This document shows, piece by piece, positions 15,608 to 24,358 of a DNA stretch of 64,000 nt. Below the pieces are notes generated by a model that did not search any database, was not told the DNA's origin, and was given only the letters and a program-made list of their open reading frames with translations. The stretch lies in contig JANNZY010000086.1 of assembly GCA_031410915.1 (NCBI GenBank), positions 1 through 64,000 of the forward strand, given 5' to 3'. The DNA comes from WLMZ01 sp031410915. GTDB taxonomy: Bacteria > Actinomycetota > Acidimicrobiia > Acidimicrobiales > Ilumatobacteraceae. Made by a program: the position numbers and the translations under genes. Every line of letters starts with the position of its first letter. Position 1 is the first letter of the stretch.

Positions 15608-16978
15608 TCAGATCGGCGCTTGCGACTCCGAGGCCGTCTCCAGGAGGCGCATCAGGTGCAGCACGGCAACATCACCGTGTTGCGGCCCGACGATCTGCAG
15701 CCCGACGGGCAGGCCGGTGGCGCTCGTACCCACCGGCATCGTGCCCGCAGGTGAGCGGGTCAGGTTGAACGCGTAGGTCGACTTGACGAAGTTCGTGTCG
15801 TCGCCGTCGGTGCCGACCACGACCGGATCGGCGGACAGTGTGGGTGTCAGCAGCAGGTCGAAGTCCTCGAACAGCGTGGCAAGTCGAACGTTCATCCGGT
15901 GGCACTCGTCTTCGGCCTCGATGATCTGCTGCGCCGTGAACCCGTCGGCGATGGCGAGGTACGACGCGACGATCGGGTCCATCAGCGACCGGTCTCGATC
16001 ACCGACCGTGCGCTTCTCGTAGCTGGCGACGAGCGTCAGCCACGTGAAGACCGGGTCGATCTCGAACACGGAGTCGACCTCGACGATCTCGATGCCCTGC
16101 GCAGCCAGCCCCTCGGCGGCCATGCCGCATTCGTGCACGAGCTGCGGGTCCACATCGGCGTAACCGAGCGTCGGGCTCCATGCGATCCGCTTCGGCATCG
16201 GTTGCTGCGCGACCGCCCGGGTCCACGGCATTGGAGGCGCGGGCAGCGAACGAAGATCAGTCGGGTGCGGGCCGACGATCACGTCGAGCACGCGAAGCAA
16301 CTCGTCGACAGTGCGGGTCAGCACACCACGGGTCGTGACAGCCGGCCAGTCGACCGGGTTGGGGCCACCGTCGGGCACGCGGCCGAGCGACGGCTTGAAA
16401 CCAGGCAGCCCGCACGCCGCAGCCGGGATGCGGATGGAACCCCCGCCGTCCGAGGCCGTTGCCAGGGGCACCATGCCGGCGGCGACCGCTGCCGCTGAGC
16501 CCCCCGACGAACCGCCCGGCGTGCGATCGGTGTTCAGCGGGTTGCGGGTGACGCCGAACAGCAGGTTGTCGCAGACGCCCTTGGCGGCGAGTTCGGGCGT
16601 GTTCGTCTTGCCGACGACCACGCAGCCGGCTGCCTTCAACCGAGCGACCAGGACCGAGTCGCCGGTCGCGAGCGGTGCGTCGGCCCACAGCCGCGACCCA
16701 AAGGTGGTGCGGTAGCCGGCGGTGTCCTCGGTGTCCTTCACCGCGAGAGGTACCCCAGCCAGCGGACCAACGTCATCACCCACGGCGATTCGTGCGTCGA
16801 TCTCCGCGGCATCGCGCCGGGCCCGATCCGCGTCGACCGCCACGAACGCGTTCAGCGGCCCATCCCGCCCGTCGATCGCGGCGAGCGCCTCGTCCACGAC
16901 CTCCGCGGCGCGACGCCGCCTCGCGGTCACATCGGCAGCAATCGAGATCAGAGAAGCGTCGGCCACGTCCGCCATCAT
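15608..16978 (-). CDS. Amidase signature family hydrolase
   Basis: 456 aa from ATG 16978. The amidase-signature Ser-cisSer-Lys triad is present: Lys81 in PLAVKDTED, Ser157 in PGGSSGGSAAA and Ser181 in SDGGGSIRIPAA, with the family spacing of 24 residues between the two Ser. The C-terminal FNLTRSPAGTMPVG and GLPVGLQIVGP are also typical. It hydrolyses an amide; closest overall pattern is to general amidases or aryl-acylamidases rather than GatA, and no gatB/gatC is nearby. The frame extends to 17029 through a repeat element, but two adjacent ATGs at 16978 and 16975 are better starts. Confidence 0.88.
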   Translation of the reverse strand: MMADVADASLISIAADVTARRRRAAEVVDEALAAIDGRDGPLNAFVAVDADRARRDAAEIDARIAVGDDVGPLAGVPLAVKDTEDTAGYRTTFGSRLWADAPLATGDSVLVARLKAAGCVVVGKTNTPELAAKGVCDNLLFGVTRNPLNTDRTPGGSSGGSAAAVAAGMVPLATASDGGGSIRIPAAACGLPGFKPSLGRVPDGGPNPVDWPAVTTRGVLTRTVDELLRVLDVIVGPHPTDLRSLPAPPMPWTRAVAQQPMPKRIAWSPTLGYADVDPQLVHECGMAAEGLAAQGIEIVEVDSVFEIDPVFTWLTLVASYEKRTVGDRDRSLMDPIVASYLAIADGFTAQQIIEAEDECHRMNVRLATLFEDFDLLLTPTLSADPVVVGTDGDDTNFVKSTYAFNLTRSPAGTMPVGTSATGLPVGLQIVGPQHGDVAVLHLMRLLETASESQAPI

Positions 16979-16995
16979 GCCCGACCCCGCGCGCC

Positions 16996-17067
16996 GGATG
17001 TTGCCGCTGTGGGCGGCGTGTTCGGCCACGCGGGGCCGGTGCGCGGTGAGCGTGCTGGATGTTGCCG
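16996..17067. repeat. Two copies of a GGATGTTGCCG element (family B-related)
   Basis: The 11-mer GGATGTTGCCG occurs at 16996-17006 and again at 17057-17067. Its reverse complement, CGGCAACATCC, is found in the 50-bp repeats at 35.2 kb. GC-rich sequence with ACGCGG lies between the copies. The element lies between the amidase start and the gpgS stop. Confidence 0.6.
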
Positions 17068-17087
17068 GTGTCAGGGGCGGAATTCGG

Positions 17088-17975
17088 TCAGGTGTCGTCG
17101 CGGACGGACCAGATCGGGGGGCGTTCGTCGAGGTTCAAGGGCTCGGCGACACCGTTGGGGCGCCACAGGGCGAGTTGGTCGTCGGCGAAGGCTTTGTCGG
17201 CACCGACGCGGGTCAGCAGCGTGGCGATCACTTCGGCGGCTTGCACCCCGAGGCGGTCCAGGGTCTGATGGCGATGGTGGCGCTCGCCGACATCGACTTG
17301 GGCAATGGTGCCAGCACCGAAGCGATCGGCGATGTCGGCCAGCATTGCGATCTCGACACCCCAACCCTGCACGAACGGGATCTGCTCCATCACAGTGCGG
17401 CGACCGGCGAACTCGCCGCTGAGCGGCTGGTGCAACCCGGTCAGCTCGGGGAGGAACAGGCTCAACATCGGTCGCGCGACCAGTTCGGTGGTCCGGCCGC
17501 CGCCGCCGAGATCTGTGGGGCGGTGGTAGCTGGCCTTGACGAGATGCACGTCGTCGGTGGTCAGCAGCGGCATCAACAACCGCACCACCCAGCTCGGCTC
17601 GACGCTGGTGACGTCGCCGTCGCACCAGACCACGAAGTCGCCGGTGCTGACCGCGAGCGTGGCCCACAGCGCGTTGCCCTTGCCACGTCCCTCACCGAAG
17701 ACGTCGTTGACCGTGTTGATCGACACGACCGTCGCGCCGTGTGCCGCAGCGATCGCCGCGGAGTCGTCGGTGGAGTTGTCGTCGACCACGATCAGTTCGT
17801 CGACGAGACCGGAGTCAGGCGACACCAGCGAGGTCTGCAGCATGCGCACGAGTCGGCCGATCGTGGCCGCCTCGTTGCGACACGGGATGCACACGCTGAC
17901 CGTGCGGCCGCGCTTGGCTGCGATCGCGTCTGCGACCGAGAAGCACGACGCGTCGAACGTGCGGACTGCACTCAC
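17088..17975 (-). CDS. gpgS: Glucosyl-3-phosphoglycerate synthase
   Basis: About 295 aa from GTG 17975. It is a GT81-like glycosyltransferase that makes glucosyl-3-phosphoglycerate from an NDP-glucose and 3-phosphoglycerate, the first step to glucosylglycerate or methylglucose lipopolysaccharide. Visible motifs: VSVCIPCRNEAATIG, the acidic VVDDNSTDDS, GKGNALWATLAVSTGDFVVWCDGDV with the metal-binding DGD, and a C-terminal GWGVEIAMLADIADRFG followed by RHHRHQTLDRLG. TACCCT lies 7 nt upstream of GTG 17975; the frame extends to 18005. In mycobacteria gpgS is also beside a folP homologue, as here. The promoters of the two genes are back to back. Confidence 0.88.
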   Translation of the reverse strand: MSAVRTFDASCFSVADAIAAKRGRTVSVCIPCRNEAATIGRLVRMLQTSLVSPDSGLVDELIVVDDNSTDDSAAIAAAHGATVVSINTVNDVFGEGRGKGNALWATLAVSTGDFVVWCDGDVTSVEPSWVVRLLMPLLTTDDVHLVKASYHRPTDLGGGGRTTELVARPMLSLFLPELTGLHQPLSGEFAGRRTVMEQIPFVQGWGVEIAMLADIADRFGAGTIAQVDVGERHHRHQTLDRLGVQAAEVIATLLTRVGADKAFADDQLALWRPNGVAEPLNLDERPPIWSVRDDT

Positions 17976-17982
17976 GTGGCTG

Positions 17983-17988
17983 AGGGTA
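17983..17988 (-). promoter_or_regulatory. -10 element for gpgS
   Basis: Minus-strand TACCCT, 7 nt before GTG 17975. Confidence 0.45.
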
Positions 17989-18005
17989 GATGGAGTCACG
18001 ACCAA

Positions 18006-18011
18006 TAACCT
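18006..18011 (+). promoter_or_regulatory. -10 element for folP-like gene
   Basis: TAACCT, 8 nt before GTG 18020, divergent to the gpgS -10 with only 17 bp between the two hexamers. Confidence 0.4.
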
Positions 18012-18019
18012 CGCTGGGC

Positions 18020-18769
18020 GTGGAACTGTTTGCCGTGCTCAACGCCTCGCCAGACTCGCTGAACACGGATTCGATCGTCTCCGACGTGGCCTCTGGGCTG
18101 GGTCGGGCCAGGCGGGTGTTGGCCGACGGTGCCGATGGCCTGGACCTCGGTGGGCAGGGCAGCACCGACGCGGCAACGGTGGTCGGTTGGCACACCGAAT
18201 GGGAACGCCTCGAGGCGCTGGTGCCGGCGCTGGCGGCGCTGCGTGTTCCGCTCAGCGTCGACACGTGGCGGCCCGAGGTCGCTCGTCGGGCGCTGGAAGC
18301 CGGCGCGAATGTGATCAACGCCGCGGATGGCATGCAGACCGACGAGATGTGGAAGGTGGCCGCCGACTTCGAGGTGCCGATCGTGGTGCCGTTCCTGTCC
18401 GGCCCGAACCCGCGCGAGATGAGTCACGTCGAGACCGACCCCATCGAGGCGCTGATCGAGTTCTTCGAGGCCCGCCTCGCCGACGCCGACCGCTTCGGCA
18501 TGCGCCGCCGTTGCATCATCGACCCGGGCACCGGCTTCGCGCCGAGCAACTGGCCGTGGGAAGACCGCTACCGATACCAGAAGATCGTGTACTCCAACCT
18601 CGACGCGCTGCGCCGCTGGGACCTGCCGCTGTACATCGCGCTGCCGTGGAAGGACACGCCCCAGCACTGGGAGCTGATGGAGATCGTGCTCCGCCAGCAA
18701 CCCGAGTACGGGCGCGTCCATTACCCGAAGCTCGTTCGCGACCTCGAGCGCGAGCTCGGGGTCGGGTAA
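18020..18769 (+). CDS. Dihydropteroate synthase homologue (FolP2-like), altered active site
   Basis: 249 aa from GTG 18020 (ATG 17990 is an alternative). The TIM-barrel pattern of dihydropteroate synthase is visible: LNASPDSLNTDS replaces the usual NVTPDSFSDGG, DLGGQGSTDAATV replaces DIGGESTRPG, then LSVDTWRPEVARRALEAGANVIN and DPGTGF. The loop that normally carries Lys and the SRK/KGR pterin-pABA contacts reads ALPWKDTPQHWEL, and the C-terminal GTSVH-like strand is not recognisable. It may therefore not make dihydropteroate. In mycobacteria the folP2 paralogue next to gpgS is likewise not the main enzyme. The following gene is folB-folK, on the opposite strand and convergent. Confidence 0.75.
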   Translation: MELFAVLNASPDSLNTDSIVSDVASGLGRARRVLADGADGLDLGGQGSTDAATVVGWHTEWERLEALVPALAALRVPLSVDTWRPEVARRALEAGANVINAADGMQTDEMWKVAADFEVPIVVPFLSGPNPREMSHVETDPIEALIEFFEARLADADRFGMRRRCIIDPGTGFAPSNWPWEDRYRYQKIVYSNLDALRRWDLPLYIALPWKDTPQHWELMEIVLRQQPEYGRVHYPKLVRDLERELGVG

Positions 18770-18799
18770 CGCTGGAACACGAACCACGCCGGCTCGAAC

Positions 18800-19651
18800 T
18801 CAGTACAACTCGTCGAGCGGGCCGAGCGGCGCAATCGCATCCGCCGGCAGCGTGGTGTCCCAACCGTCGGGGCACAGCTCGGGGGCCACCTCGGCCAGCG
18901 GCGTCAGCACGAACCGACGCTCGCCGTAGCGCGGGTGGGGGATCGTCAGCTCGGTGCTGCTGATGGTCATGTCGTCGTAGAACAGCAAGTCGACGTCCAG
19001 GGTGCGCGGCCCCCAGTGGACGACTCGTTGGCGCAACGCGAGTGATTCGATGCGCTGGCAGCGACGCAGCATCGCGAACGGGTCGAGGGAGGTCTCCACG
19101 GCGACGACCATGTTGAGGTACGCGCCCTGGTTGTCCGGCCCGCCGACGGGGGCGGTCTCGAAGACCTGCGACTGCGAGATCAGGCTGCTGCCCAGTTCCG
19201 CAACCGCGAGCTTGAGATAGCCGACGCGGTCGCCGAGGTTCGTGCCGAGCGCGACGATGGCACGATGGCTGGTGCGAGGCGGGATCTGTAGTTCGGCTCG
19301 CGTACGGCGGATGCGGACTGCGGTGAACTGGATGTCCTCCGGGATCGGCGGGCGCAGCTTGCGGACGACCACCTCCACGGCCTCGACGCGGTCGAACGTC
19401 AGTGCGTCCTCGGCGATGCGATGCACGAGTCGCTCGAGGAGTTCGTCCTTCGACTCACGGGCAATCGTCGCGGCGCGCTCGGAGACGAGGCCGTAGTGCG
19501 CGGTGTCGGCGAGGTCGTCGCTGGAACCGGCGTCGCGCAGGTCGCCTTCGAGGACGATGTCGAACTCGAGCGGCTGGGCAGACTCACGCTCGTGGGAAAG
19601 CACGCCGACCAGCGTCATGACCCGCAGGCCGGTGATCTCGATTCTGTCCAT
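18800..19651 (-). CDS. folBK: Fused dihydroneopterin aldolase - HPPK
   Basis: 283 aa from ATG 19651 (MDRIEITGLRV). Residues about 1-115 are dihydroneopterin aldolase (FolB): the start pattern, LVGVLSHERESAQPLEFD, and the catalytic-region LVHRIAEDAL are visible. Residues about 125-283 are 6-hydroxymethyl-7,8-dihydropterin pyrophosphokinase (FolK): VALGTNLGDRVGYL, FETAPVGGPDNQGAYLN, HWGPRTLDVDLLFYDD with the metal-binding Asp pair, and IPHPRYGERRFVLTPLAEV. The two enzymes catalyse consecutive steps of folate synthesis, so the fusion could channel the pterin. The frame extends to 19714, but the aldolase fold begins at ATG 19651. Confidence 0.93.
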   Translation of the reverse strand: MDRIEITGLRVMTLVGVLSHERESAQPLEFDIVLEGDLRDAGSSDDLADTAHYGLVSERAATIARESKDELLERLVHRIAEDALTFDRVEAVEVVVRKLRPPIPEDIQFTAVRIRRTRAELQIPPRTSHRAIVALGTNLGDRVGYLKLAVAELGSSLISQSQVFETAPVGGPDNQGAYLNMVVAVETSLDPFAMLRRCQRIESLALRQRVVHWGPRTLDVDLLFYDDMTISSTELTIPHPRYGERRFVLTPLAEVAPELCPDGWDTTLPADAIAPLGPLDELY

Positions 19652-19839
19652 TCGGGCAGCACCCCTTCTGTGTGAAGCAGAACGAAGCGACAACCCCGAT
19701 GCTGCAGCAGGCATTCCCGACGCCGCGAACCTATCCGAGAATTCCAGGTGAACTCAGTCCAGATCGAATGTCACATCCTCAAGTGTCTCACGACGCATGA
19801 CCGCCAACGAACGTGGCTCGATGCGGCGTCTTTGGCTGC
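19652..19839. other. Intergenic, nothing recognised
   Basis: 188 bp between the folBK start and the stop of the PLP decarboxylase on the same strand. I see no repeat, palindrome or convincing short gene; a 14-codon frame at 19754-19798 is too short to support. Confidence 0.5.
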
Positions 19840-21036
19840 CTAGATGCAGACTTCCGTGAGCGGAGGGAAGCCGTTGAAGCCGATACTGCTGTAGGTGGTG
19901 GTGTACGCCCCGGCGGACAGGATGTCGACCATGTCGCCCTCGTCGAGCGCTATCGGCAACTCGTAGCCACTCTTCTCGTACAGCACGTCGGCACTGTCGC
20001 ACGTCGGTCCGGCGATGACGACCGGGCCGGTGGTACCGCCGTCGTGCGGGGTGCGCAGGCGATAGCGGATCGCTTCCTCCATCGTCTCGGCCAGGCCGTG
20101 GAACTTGCCGCAGTCGAGGTAGACCCATCGCTCGTGGTCGAATGGCGAGCGGCGCGACACGAGCACCACTTCGCTGCGCAGTACACCTGCGTCGGCCACC
20201 ATGTAGCGACCGGGCTCGATCATCACCTCGGTCAATGGGCGATCGCCGCCGACCGGGAACCACGTCTCCAGGGCGCGGCTCACGGCCGCGCCGTAGGACT
20301 CGATGCCCGGGGTGTGTTCGCGATACGTGCCCGGAAATCCGCCGCCGAGGTTGAGAAACGTCGGGTTCGCGCCGCGCTCGCGGGCGCGGTCGGTCAGCCG
20401 GGCAACCACTTCGAGCGTGTCGTCCCACGCATCCAGGTCGCGCTGCTGTGAGCCGACGTGGAACGAGACCCCGCTCTCCATGCCGGCCTCGGCGGCCATC
20501 ACGAGGAGCCGCTCGACGTCGGGCGATTCGCATCCGAACTTGCGCGACAGCGGCCAATCGGCACCACCGCATTCGTGCCGCAACCGCACGCACACAGATG
20601 CGCCGGGCGCGGCCTCGGCCACCTTCGTCAACTCCGGCTCAGCGTCGACCGTGAAGCGCATGACACCGACCGATGCGGCGTACTCGATGTCGCGGCGTTT
20701 CTTGATCGTGTTGCCGTAGGAGATGTCGGCCGGAGACACGCCGGCCAGGAGGCAGCGGTCGATCTCCGCCGGACTTGCAACGTCGAACGCGGAGCCGAGC
20801 GCGGCGAGACGCTCGATGATCGCCATCGCCGGGTTGGCCTTCACCGCGTAGTACGGCCGGGCCGCGGGCAGCGAGGCGACGAGTTGGTTGTAGCGCTGCT
20901 CGACGACATCGACGTCGATCACGACGAACGGCGTCGCGATTGTGGTCTCGCGCAGGAAGGTGTCGATCTTCGGGTTGCCAGTGGCGGGGCCGCTCAGGGA
21001 CGCGTCGACGTTGACGGTGGGGGTGCTCACGTTCAC
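19840..21036 (-). CDS. Group IV PLP-dependent decarboxylase, ornithine/lysine decarboxylase-like
   Basis: 398 aa, GTG start. Alanine-racemase-fold decarboxylase. The PLP lysine is Lys66 in PYYAVKANPAM, His193 in SFHVGSQQ stacks on PLP, LNLGGGFPGTY and MIEPGRYMVADAG bind the phosphate, and GPTCDSADVLYE holds the catalytic Cys-Asp pair that acts across the dimer. The C-terminal YTTTYSSIGFNGFPP is characteristic of ornithine decarboxylases of this group. Likely reaction: L-ornithine to putrescine and CO2; lysine or diaminopimelate derivatives cannot be excluded. Together with aguBA this gives two putrescine sources. Confidence 0.88.
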   Translation of the reverse strand: MNVSTPTVNVDASLSGPATGNPKIDTFLRETTIATPFVVIDVDVVEQRYNQLVASLPAARPYYAVKANPAMAIIERLAALGSAFDVASPAEIDRCLLAGVSPADISYGNTIKKRRDIEYAASVGVMRFTVDAEPELTKVAEAAPGASVCVRLRHECGGADWPLSRKFGCESPDVERLLVMAAEAGMESGVSFHVGSQQRDLDAWDDTLEVVARLTDRARERGANPTFLNLGGGFPGTYREHTPGIESYGAAVSRALETWFPVGGDRPLTEVMIEPGRYMVADAGVLRSEVVLVSRRSPFDHERWVYLDCGKFHGLAETMEEAIRYRLRTPHDGGTTGPVVIAGPTCDSADVLYEKSGYELPIALDEGDMVDILSAGAYTTTYSSIGFNGFPPLTEVCI

Positions 21037-21296
21037 AAGGACGGCACCATACGGAGTGGAAATACCGTCGTCTACTGCCGAATTCGTCAGTCAGTGGCGG
21101 CTGCTTCGTCAATCAACCGGCCCTGATCGGCCCGACAGCGCGCATGCGCTCGTCGTCCTCGCCGCGTCGAGAGCGAATCGCTCGCCGGTGGTCACGCTCA
21201 CGGCTGAATCGATCGCGGCGACGAGAGCCCGTCGACCCGGGGCCGCTCGCGAAGGCTGTGCGCTGTGCGTTCGGGATCGACGGCCGGACACCCGCA
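21037..21296. other. Intergenic, nothing recognised
   Basis: 260 bp between the decarboxylase start and the BrkB-like stop (same strand). Minus-strand TATGGT lies 9 nt before the decarboxylase GTG and may be its -10. Frames through this stretch are Arg/Ala/Ser-rich and not protein-like. Confidence 0.4.
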
Positions 21297-22226
21297 TCAG
21301 GCCTCGATCGTGTCGATCTCCTCGACCGTCTCGACGATCTCGATGGTCTCCGTGCCGTCGCGCCACATGCCGCGGTGACGGTCGAGCGCAGCGTTCGCTT
21401 CGACGCCGACGAGCGCGACCATCGCGTGCAGGCTGAGCCAGCTGAGCAGCGCGATGACGGTCGCGAACGATCCGTACACCGGGTTCGCCCGGGTGATCGC
21501 GCGCTGCACGAGGGTGGTGCCGATCACCTGCAGGATCGAGAACGCGATGCCTGCGGCGATCGCTCCGGGCAGCAACTGGCGGCGATTCAGTCGCCGCGCC
21601 GTCAGCACCCGGTACGCGGCCATCAGCACCGCGATGTTGACGGCGACGGCGGCCAGCACGAGCAGTCCACGGCTCAGCCATGACGTTCCGCTGACGCTGA
21701 TCAAGCCGGTCAGGATCGCGCTGCCGACCTGGGCCAGACCGACCACACCGATGCCCATCAGGGCCCGGAGGCGCAGCTTCGCGACGTTGGGCCGTTCGTT
21801 CTCGGGGATCTCCCAGATGTCGTTCATCGCGTTCTGTGTGGCGACGAACGCCTTCGTTCCGGCCCACAGCGCAGTGAGCACACCGACCACCAAGACAACG
21901 GTGTTGCCCTTCAATCGGCTTGGGTCCTCGGCGAGCTGCTCGCCGATGAACGGCAGGTTGGCGAACGCCGAGTTCTCGATGCGCGTCCGCAGCGCGCTGT
22001 CGCCCTCCAGCAGGAAGCCAAGGATCGTGGTCATCACGACGAGCAACGGGAAGACCGACAAGAAGCCGTAGTGGGCGAGCAGCGCGGCGTTACGCCCGGT
22101 CTTGTGGCGCACGAAACCGTCGAGACCACTGAACACGAAGTCGACCGTGCGGTTGCGTTGTCGCAGCCGCAACACGAAACCCTTCTGCGTCCACGTCGGT
22201 GTCGGCATGATCACCTGCGCGTCCAT
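21297..22226 (-). CDS. YihY/BrkB-family inner-membrane protein
   Basis: 309 aa from ATG 22226. It has about six hydrophobic segments in the YihY (formerly RNase BN) pattern, with the hallmark LLAHYGFLSVFPLLVVMTTILGFLL near residue 55, then LVVGVLTALWAGTKAFVATQNAMNDIW and WLSLHAMVALVGVEANAAL near the end. The C-terminal tail is acidic (ETIEIVETVEEIDTIEA). The role of the family is unsettled; envelope or transport functions have been proposed. TAGCTT lies 7 nt upstream of the ATG. Confidence 0.88.
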   Translation of the reverse strand: MDAQVIMPTPTWTQKGFVLRLRQRNRTVDFVFSGLDGFVRHKTGRNAALLAHYGFLSVFPLLVVMTTILGFLLEGDSALRTRIENSAFANLPFIGEQLAEDPSRLKGNTVVLVVGVLTALWAGTKAFVATQNAMNDIWEIPENERPNVAKLRLRALMGIGVVGLAQVGSAILTGLISVSGTSWLSRGLLVLAAVAVNIAVLMAAYRVLTARRLNRRQLLPGAIAAGIAFSILQVIGTTLVQRAITRANPVYGSFATVIALLSWLSLHAMVALVGVEANAALDRHRGMWRDGTETIEIVETVEEIDTIEA

Positions 22227-22233
22227 CCGACCC

Positions 22234-22239
22234 AAGCTA
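22234..22239 (-). promoter_or_regulatory. -10 element for BrkB-like gene
   Basis: Minus-strand TAGCTT, 7 nt before ATG 22226; it decides against the upstream TTG at 22235. Confidence 0.5.
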
Positions 22240-22255
22240 GCCAGGCGGACCCGAG

Positions 22256-22261
22256 TACGTT
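22256..22261 (+). promoter_or_regulatory. Possible -10 for the Liv-type operon
   Basis: TACGTT, 9 nt before ATG 22271, divergent from the BrkB-like promoter. The spacing is at the long end. Confidence 0.35.
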
Positions 22262-22270
22262 TCAGGCCGA

Positions 22271-24358
22271 ATGGGGCTCACACAACGGATTTGGGGATCC
22301 GAACGGAGTGACCGGCGAGCCGTCGCGGCCATCGCGACAATCGCCGTCATCGGCGTTCTCTGGATCGCGTTCCTGCGTTGGCCGCTGCCGTGGGGCCAGG
22401 CGATCCGTGGTGTCGTACTCGGAATGCTGACCGCGATGTTGGCCACCGGCCTGGCGTTGGTCTACCGAGCCAACCGAGTGTTGAACTTCGCCCAGGCCGA
22501 TCTCGGTTCGGTGCCGACGTCGTTCGCAGTTGCGTTGGTCGTGTTCTCCGGCTGGTCGTACTGGCTCGGCTTCGCGATCGGTCTCGTGATGGCTGTCATC
22601 CTCGGCGGCCTGGTCGAACTGATCTTCGTGCGGCGCTTCAAGAACGCGTCACGACTCGTTCTGACGGTCGCCACGCTCGGCATCACACAGTTGCTCGTCG
22701 TGCTCGGCATCCTGGTGCCGCGCTGGTGGGGCCGCAACGCAGCGTCCGAACGGCTGCCGCAGGCGTTCGACTGGAAGTGGGACGTCGGCTCGACGCGACT
22801 GCTCTCCAACGACTTCATCGCGCTGGCCGTGGCACCGGCGGTCATGCTCGGCGTTGCGCTGTTCCTGAGTCGCACGCGCACGGGGGTCGCTGTTCGTGCC
22901 GCAGCGGAACGCAGCGACCGGGCGAACATGCTCGGCATCCCCGTGGCGCGGCTCAGCACCGTCGTCTGGGCGGTTGCCGCCGGGCTGTCGTTCGTCGCCC
23001 TGTTCTTGCGGGCGGGCATCCTCGGCGCGCCGATCGGATCGGCGTTCGACGTGACCAACCTGATGTACGCGATGGCCGCACTCGTCATCGGCCGGCTGCA
23101 GAACCTGATGCTCGTTGCCACGGCCGGCGTGTGCATTGGCTTCCTCGACTACTGGGTGACGTGGAACGCGGACAGCCCGCTGCTCGTCGTGCCGATGGTG
23201 TCGGCTGCAGTGCTGATCGCGCTGTTGCTGCAGCGCACGAAGTCGTCACGGCGCGACAACGACGCGACGTCGTCGTGGCGCGGTGCCGAGGAGATCCGTC
23301 CGCTCGAGGTCGAGGTCTCGCGGCTCGCGTTGATCCGGGCCGCCCGGGCCGCGATCGCGCTGATCGTGATGGCCGCGCTCGTCGCCGTGCCGATCGTCTT
23401 CCGCGTCGATCGCCTGATCCAGATCAACGAGATAATCATCTTCTGCATCATCGGCGTGTCACTGATGGTGCTGACCGGATGGGCCGGGCAGATCTCGCTC
23501 GGGCAGATGGGCTTCGTGGCCGTCGGCGGCGCGGTGAGCGCACTGTGCACGTCGCGCTGGCAGGTCGACCTCACGGTCGCGTTGATCGCCGGTGGCGTGG
23601 CCGGCGCCGTCGCGGCATTGCTCGTCGGCCTTCCCGCGCTACGACTGCAGGGTCTGTACCTGGCCGTCACGACGTTGGCGTTCGGTCTCAGCGTGACGTC
23701 GTGGTTGCTCAACGATCGCTTCTTCGGCTGGATCCCACGCAACCGCCTGACGGTGAACCCGCTGTTCGGCCGCATCGACATCGACACGCCGACGCGCTTC
23801 TACGCCTACTCGCTCGTCGTGCTCGCGCTGTTGATCCTGGCCGTCCGCGGTGTGCGTCGATCACGGACGGGCCGCGTCATCGTCGCGATGCTCGACAACG
23901 AGCGGGCGGCGCAGAGCTTCTCGGTTTCCACGGTGCGCGCCAAGCTCACCGCGTTCATGCTCAGCGGCTCGATCGCGGGAGTGGCCGGCGGGCTGTTCGT
24001 GCACATGAACCACTCGTTCAGCCTCAGCCCGTTCGGGGCCGGGCAGAGCTTCGGGGTCTTCGTGTCGGCCATCATCGGCGGGCTCGGATCGGTCACCGGT
24101 GTCATCGTCGGCGCGCTCTACTCGCGCATCACGCTCCGCCTGCCGACGGTGGAGTGGCGTCTGCTCGCGACGTCGTTCGGCGTGCTGTTGATCCTGCTCG
24201 TGATGCCGGCCGGGCTCGGCAGCCAGATCGTGAAGCTGCGTGATCTGTTCGCTCGCTGGGCGTTGAGGCGACCGCACACGACGGCTCCGGCCACCGTGGC
24301 CGAACCGACCGAGCCGTCCATCACGGTTGCTGCGGACGAGGCGCCGGTGTCTGCGTGA
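22271..24358 (+). CDS. Fused LivH-LivM branched-chain amino-acid-type ABC permease
   Basis: 695 aa, equal to two permeases. Residues about 35-330 are LivH-like (LNFAQADLGSVPTSFAVALV, RAAAERSDRANMLGIPVARLS with the EAA-type loop, then AMAALVIGRLQNL). Residues about 345-665 are LivM-like (LTGWAGQISLGQMGFVAVGGAVSA, LPALRLQGLYLAVTTLAFGLS, VSTVRAKLTAFMLSGSIAGVAGGL, IIGGLGSVTGVIVGALY). The fusion makes the whole membrane channel one chain. The stop overlaps the GTG of the MFS-LivF-LivG gene. Substrate is probably an amino acid, amide or short carboxylate, as for other Liv systems. Confidence 0.9.
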   Translation: MGLTQRIWGSERSDRRAVAAIATIAVIGVLWIAFLRWPLPWGQAIRGVVLGMLTAMLATGLALVYRANRVLNFAQADLGSVPTSFAVALVVFSGWSYWLGFAIGLVMAVILGGLVELIFVRRFKNASRLVLTVATLGITQLLVVLGILVPRWWGRNAASERLPQAFDWKWDVGSTRLLSNDFIALAVAPAVMLGVALFLSRTRTGVAVRAAAERSDRANMLGIPVARLSTVVWAVAAGLSFVALFLRAGILGAPIGSAFDVTNLMYAMAALVIGRLQNLMLVATAGVCIGFLDYWVTWNADSPLLVVPMVSAAVLIALLLQRTKSSRRDNDATSSWRGAEEIRPLEVEVSRLALIRAARAAIALIVMAALVAVPIVFRVDRLIQINEIIIFCIIGVSLMVLTGWAGQISLGQMGFVAVGGAVSALCTSRWQVDLTVALIAGGVAGAVAALLVGLPALRLQGLYLAVTTLAFGLSVTSWLLNDRFFGWIPRNRLTVNPLFGRIDIDTPTRFYAYSLVVLALLILAVRGVRRSRTGRVIVAMLDNERAAQSFSVSTVRAKLTAFMLSGSIAGVAGGLFVHMNHSFSLSPFGAGQSFGVFVSAIIGGLGSVTGVIVGALYSRITLRLPTVEWRLLATSFGVLLILLVMPAGLGSQIVKLRDLFARWALRRPHTTAPATVAEPTEPSITVAADEAPVSA

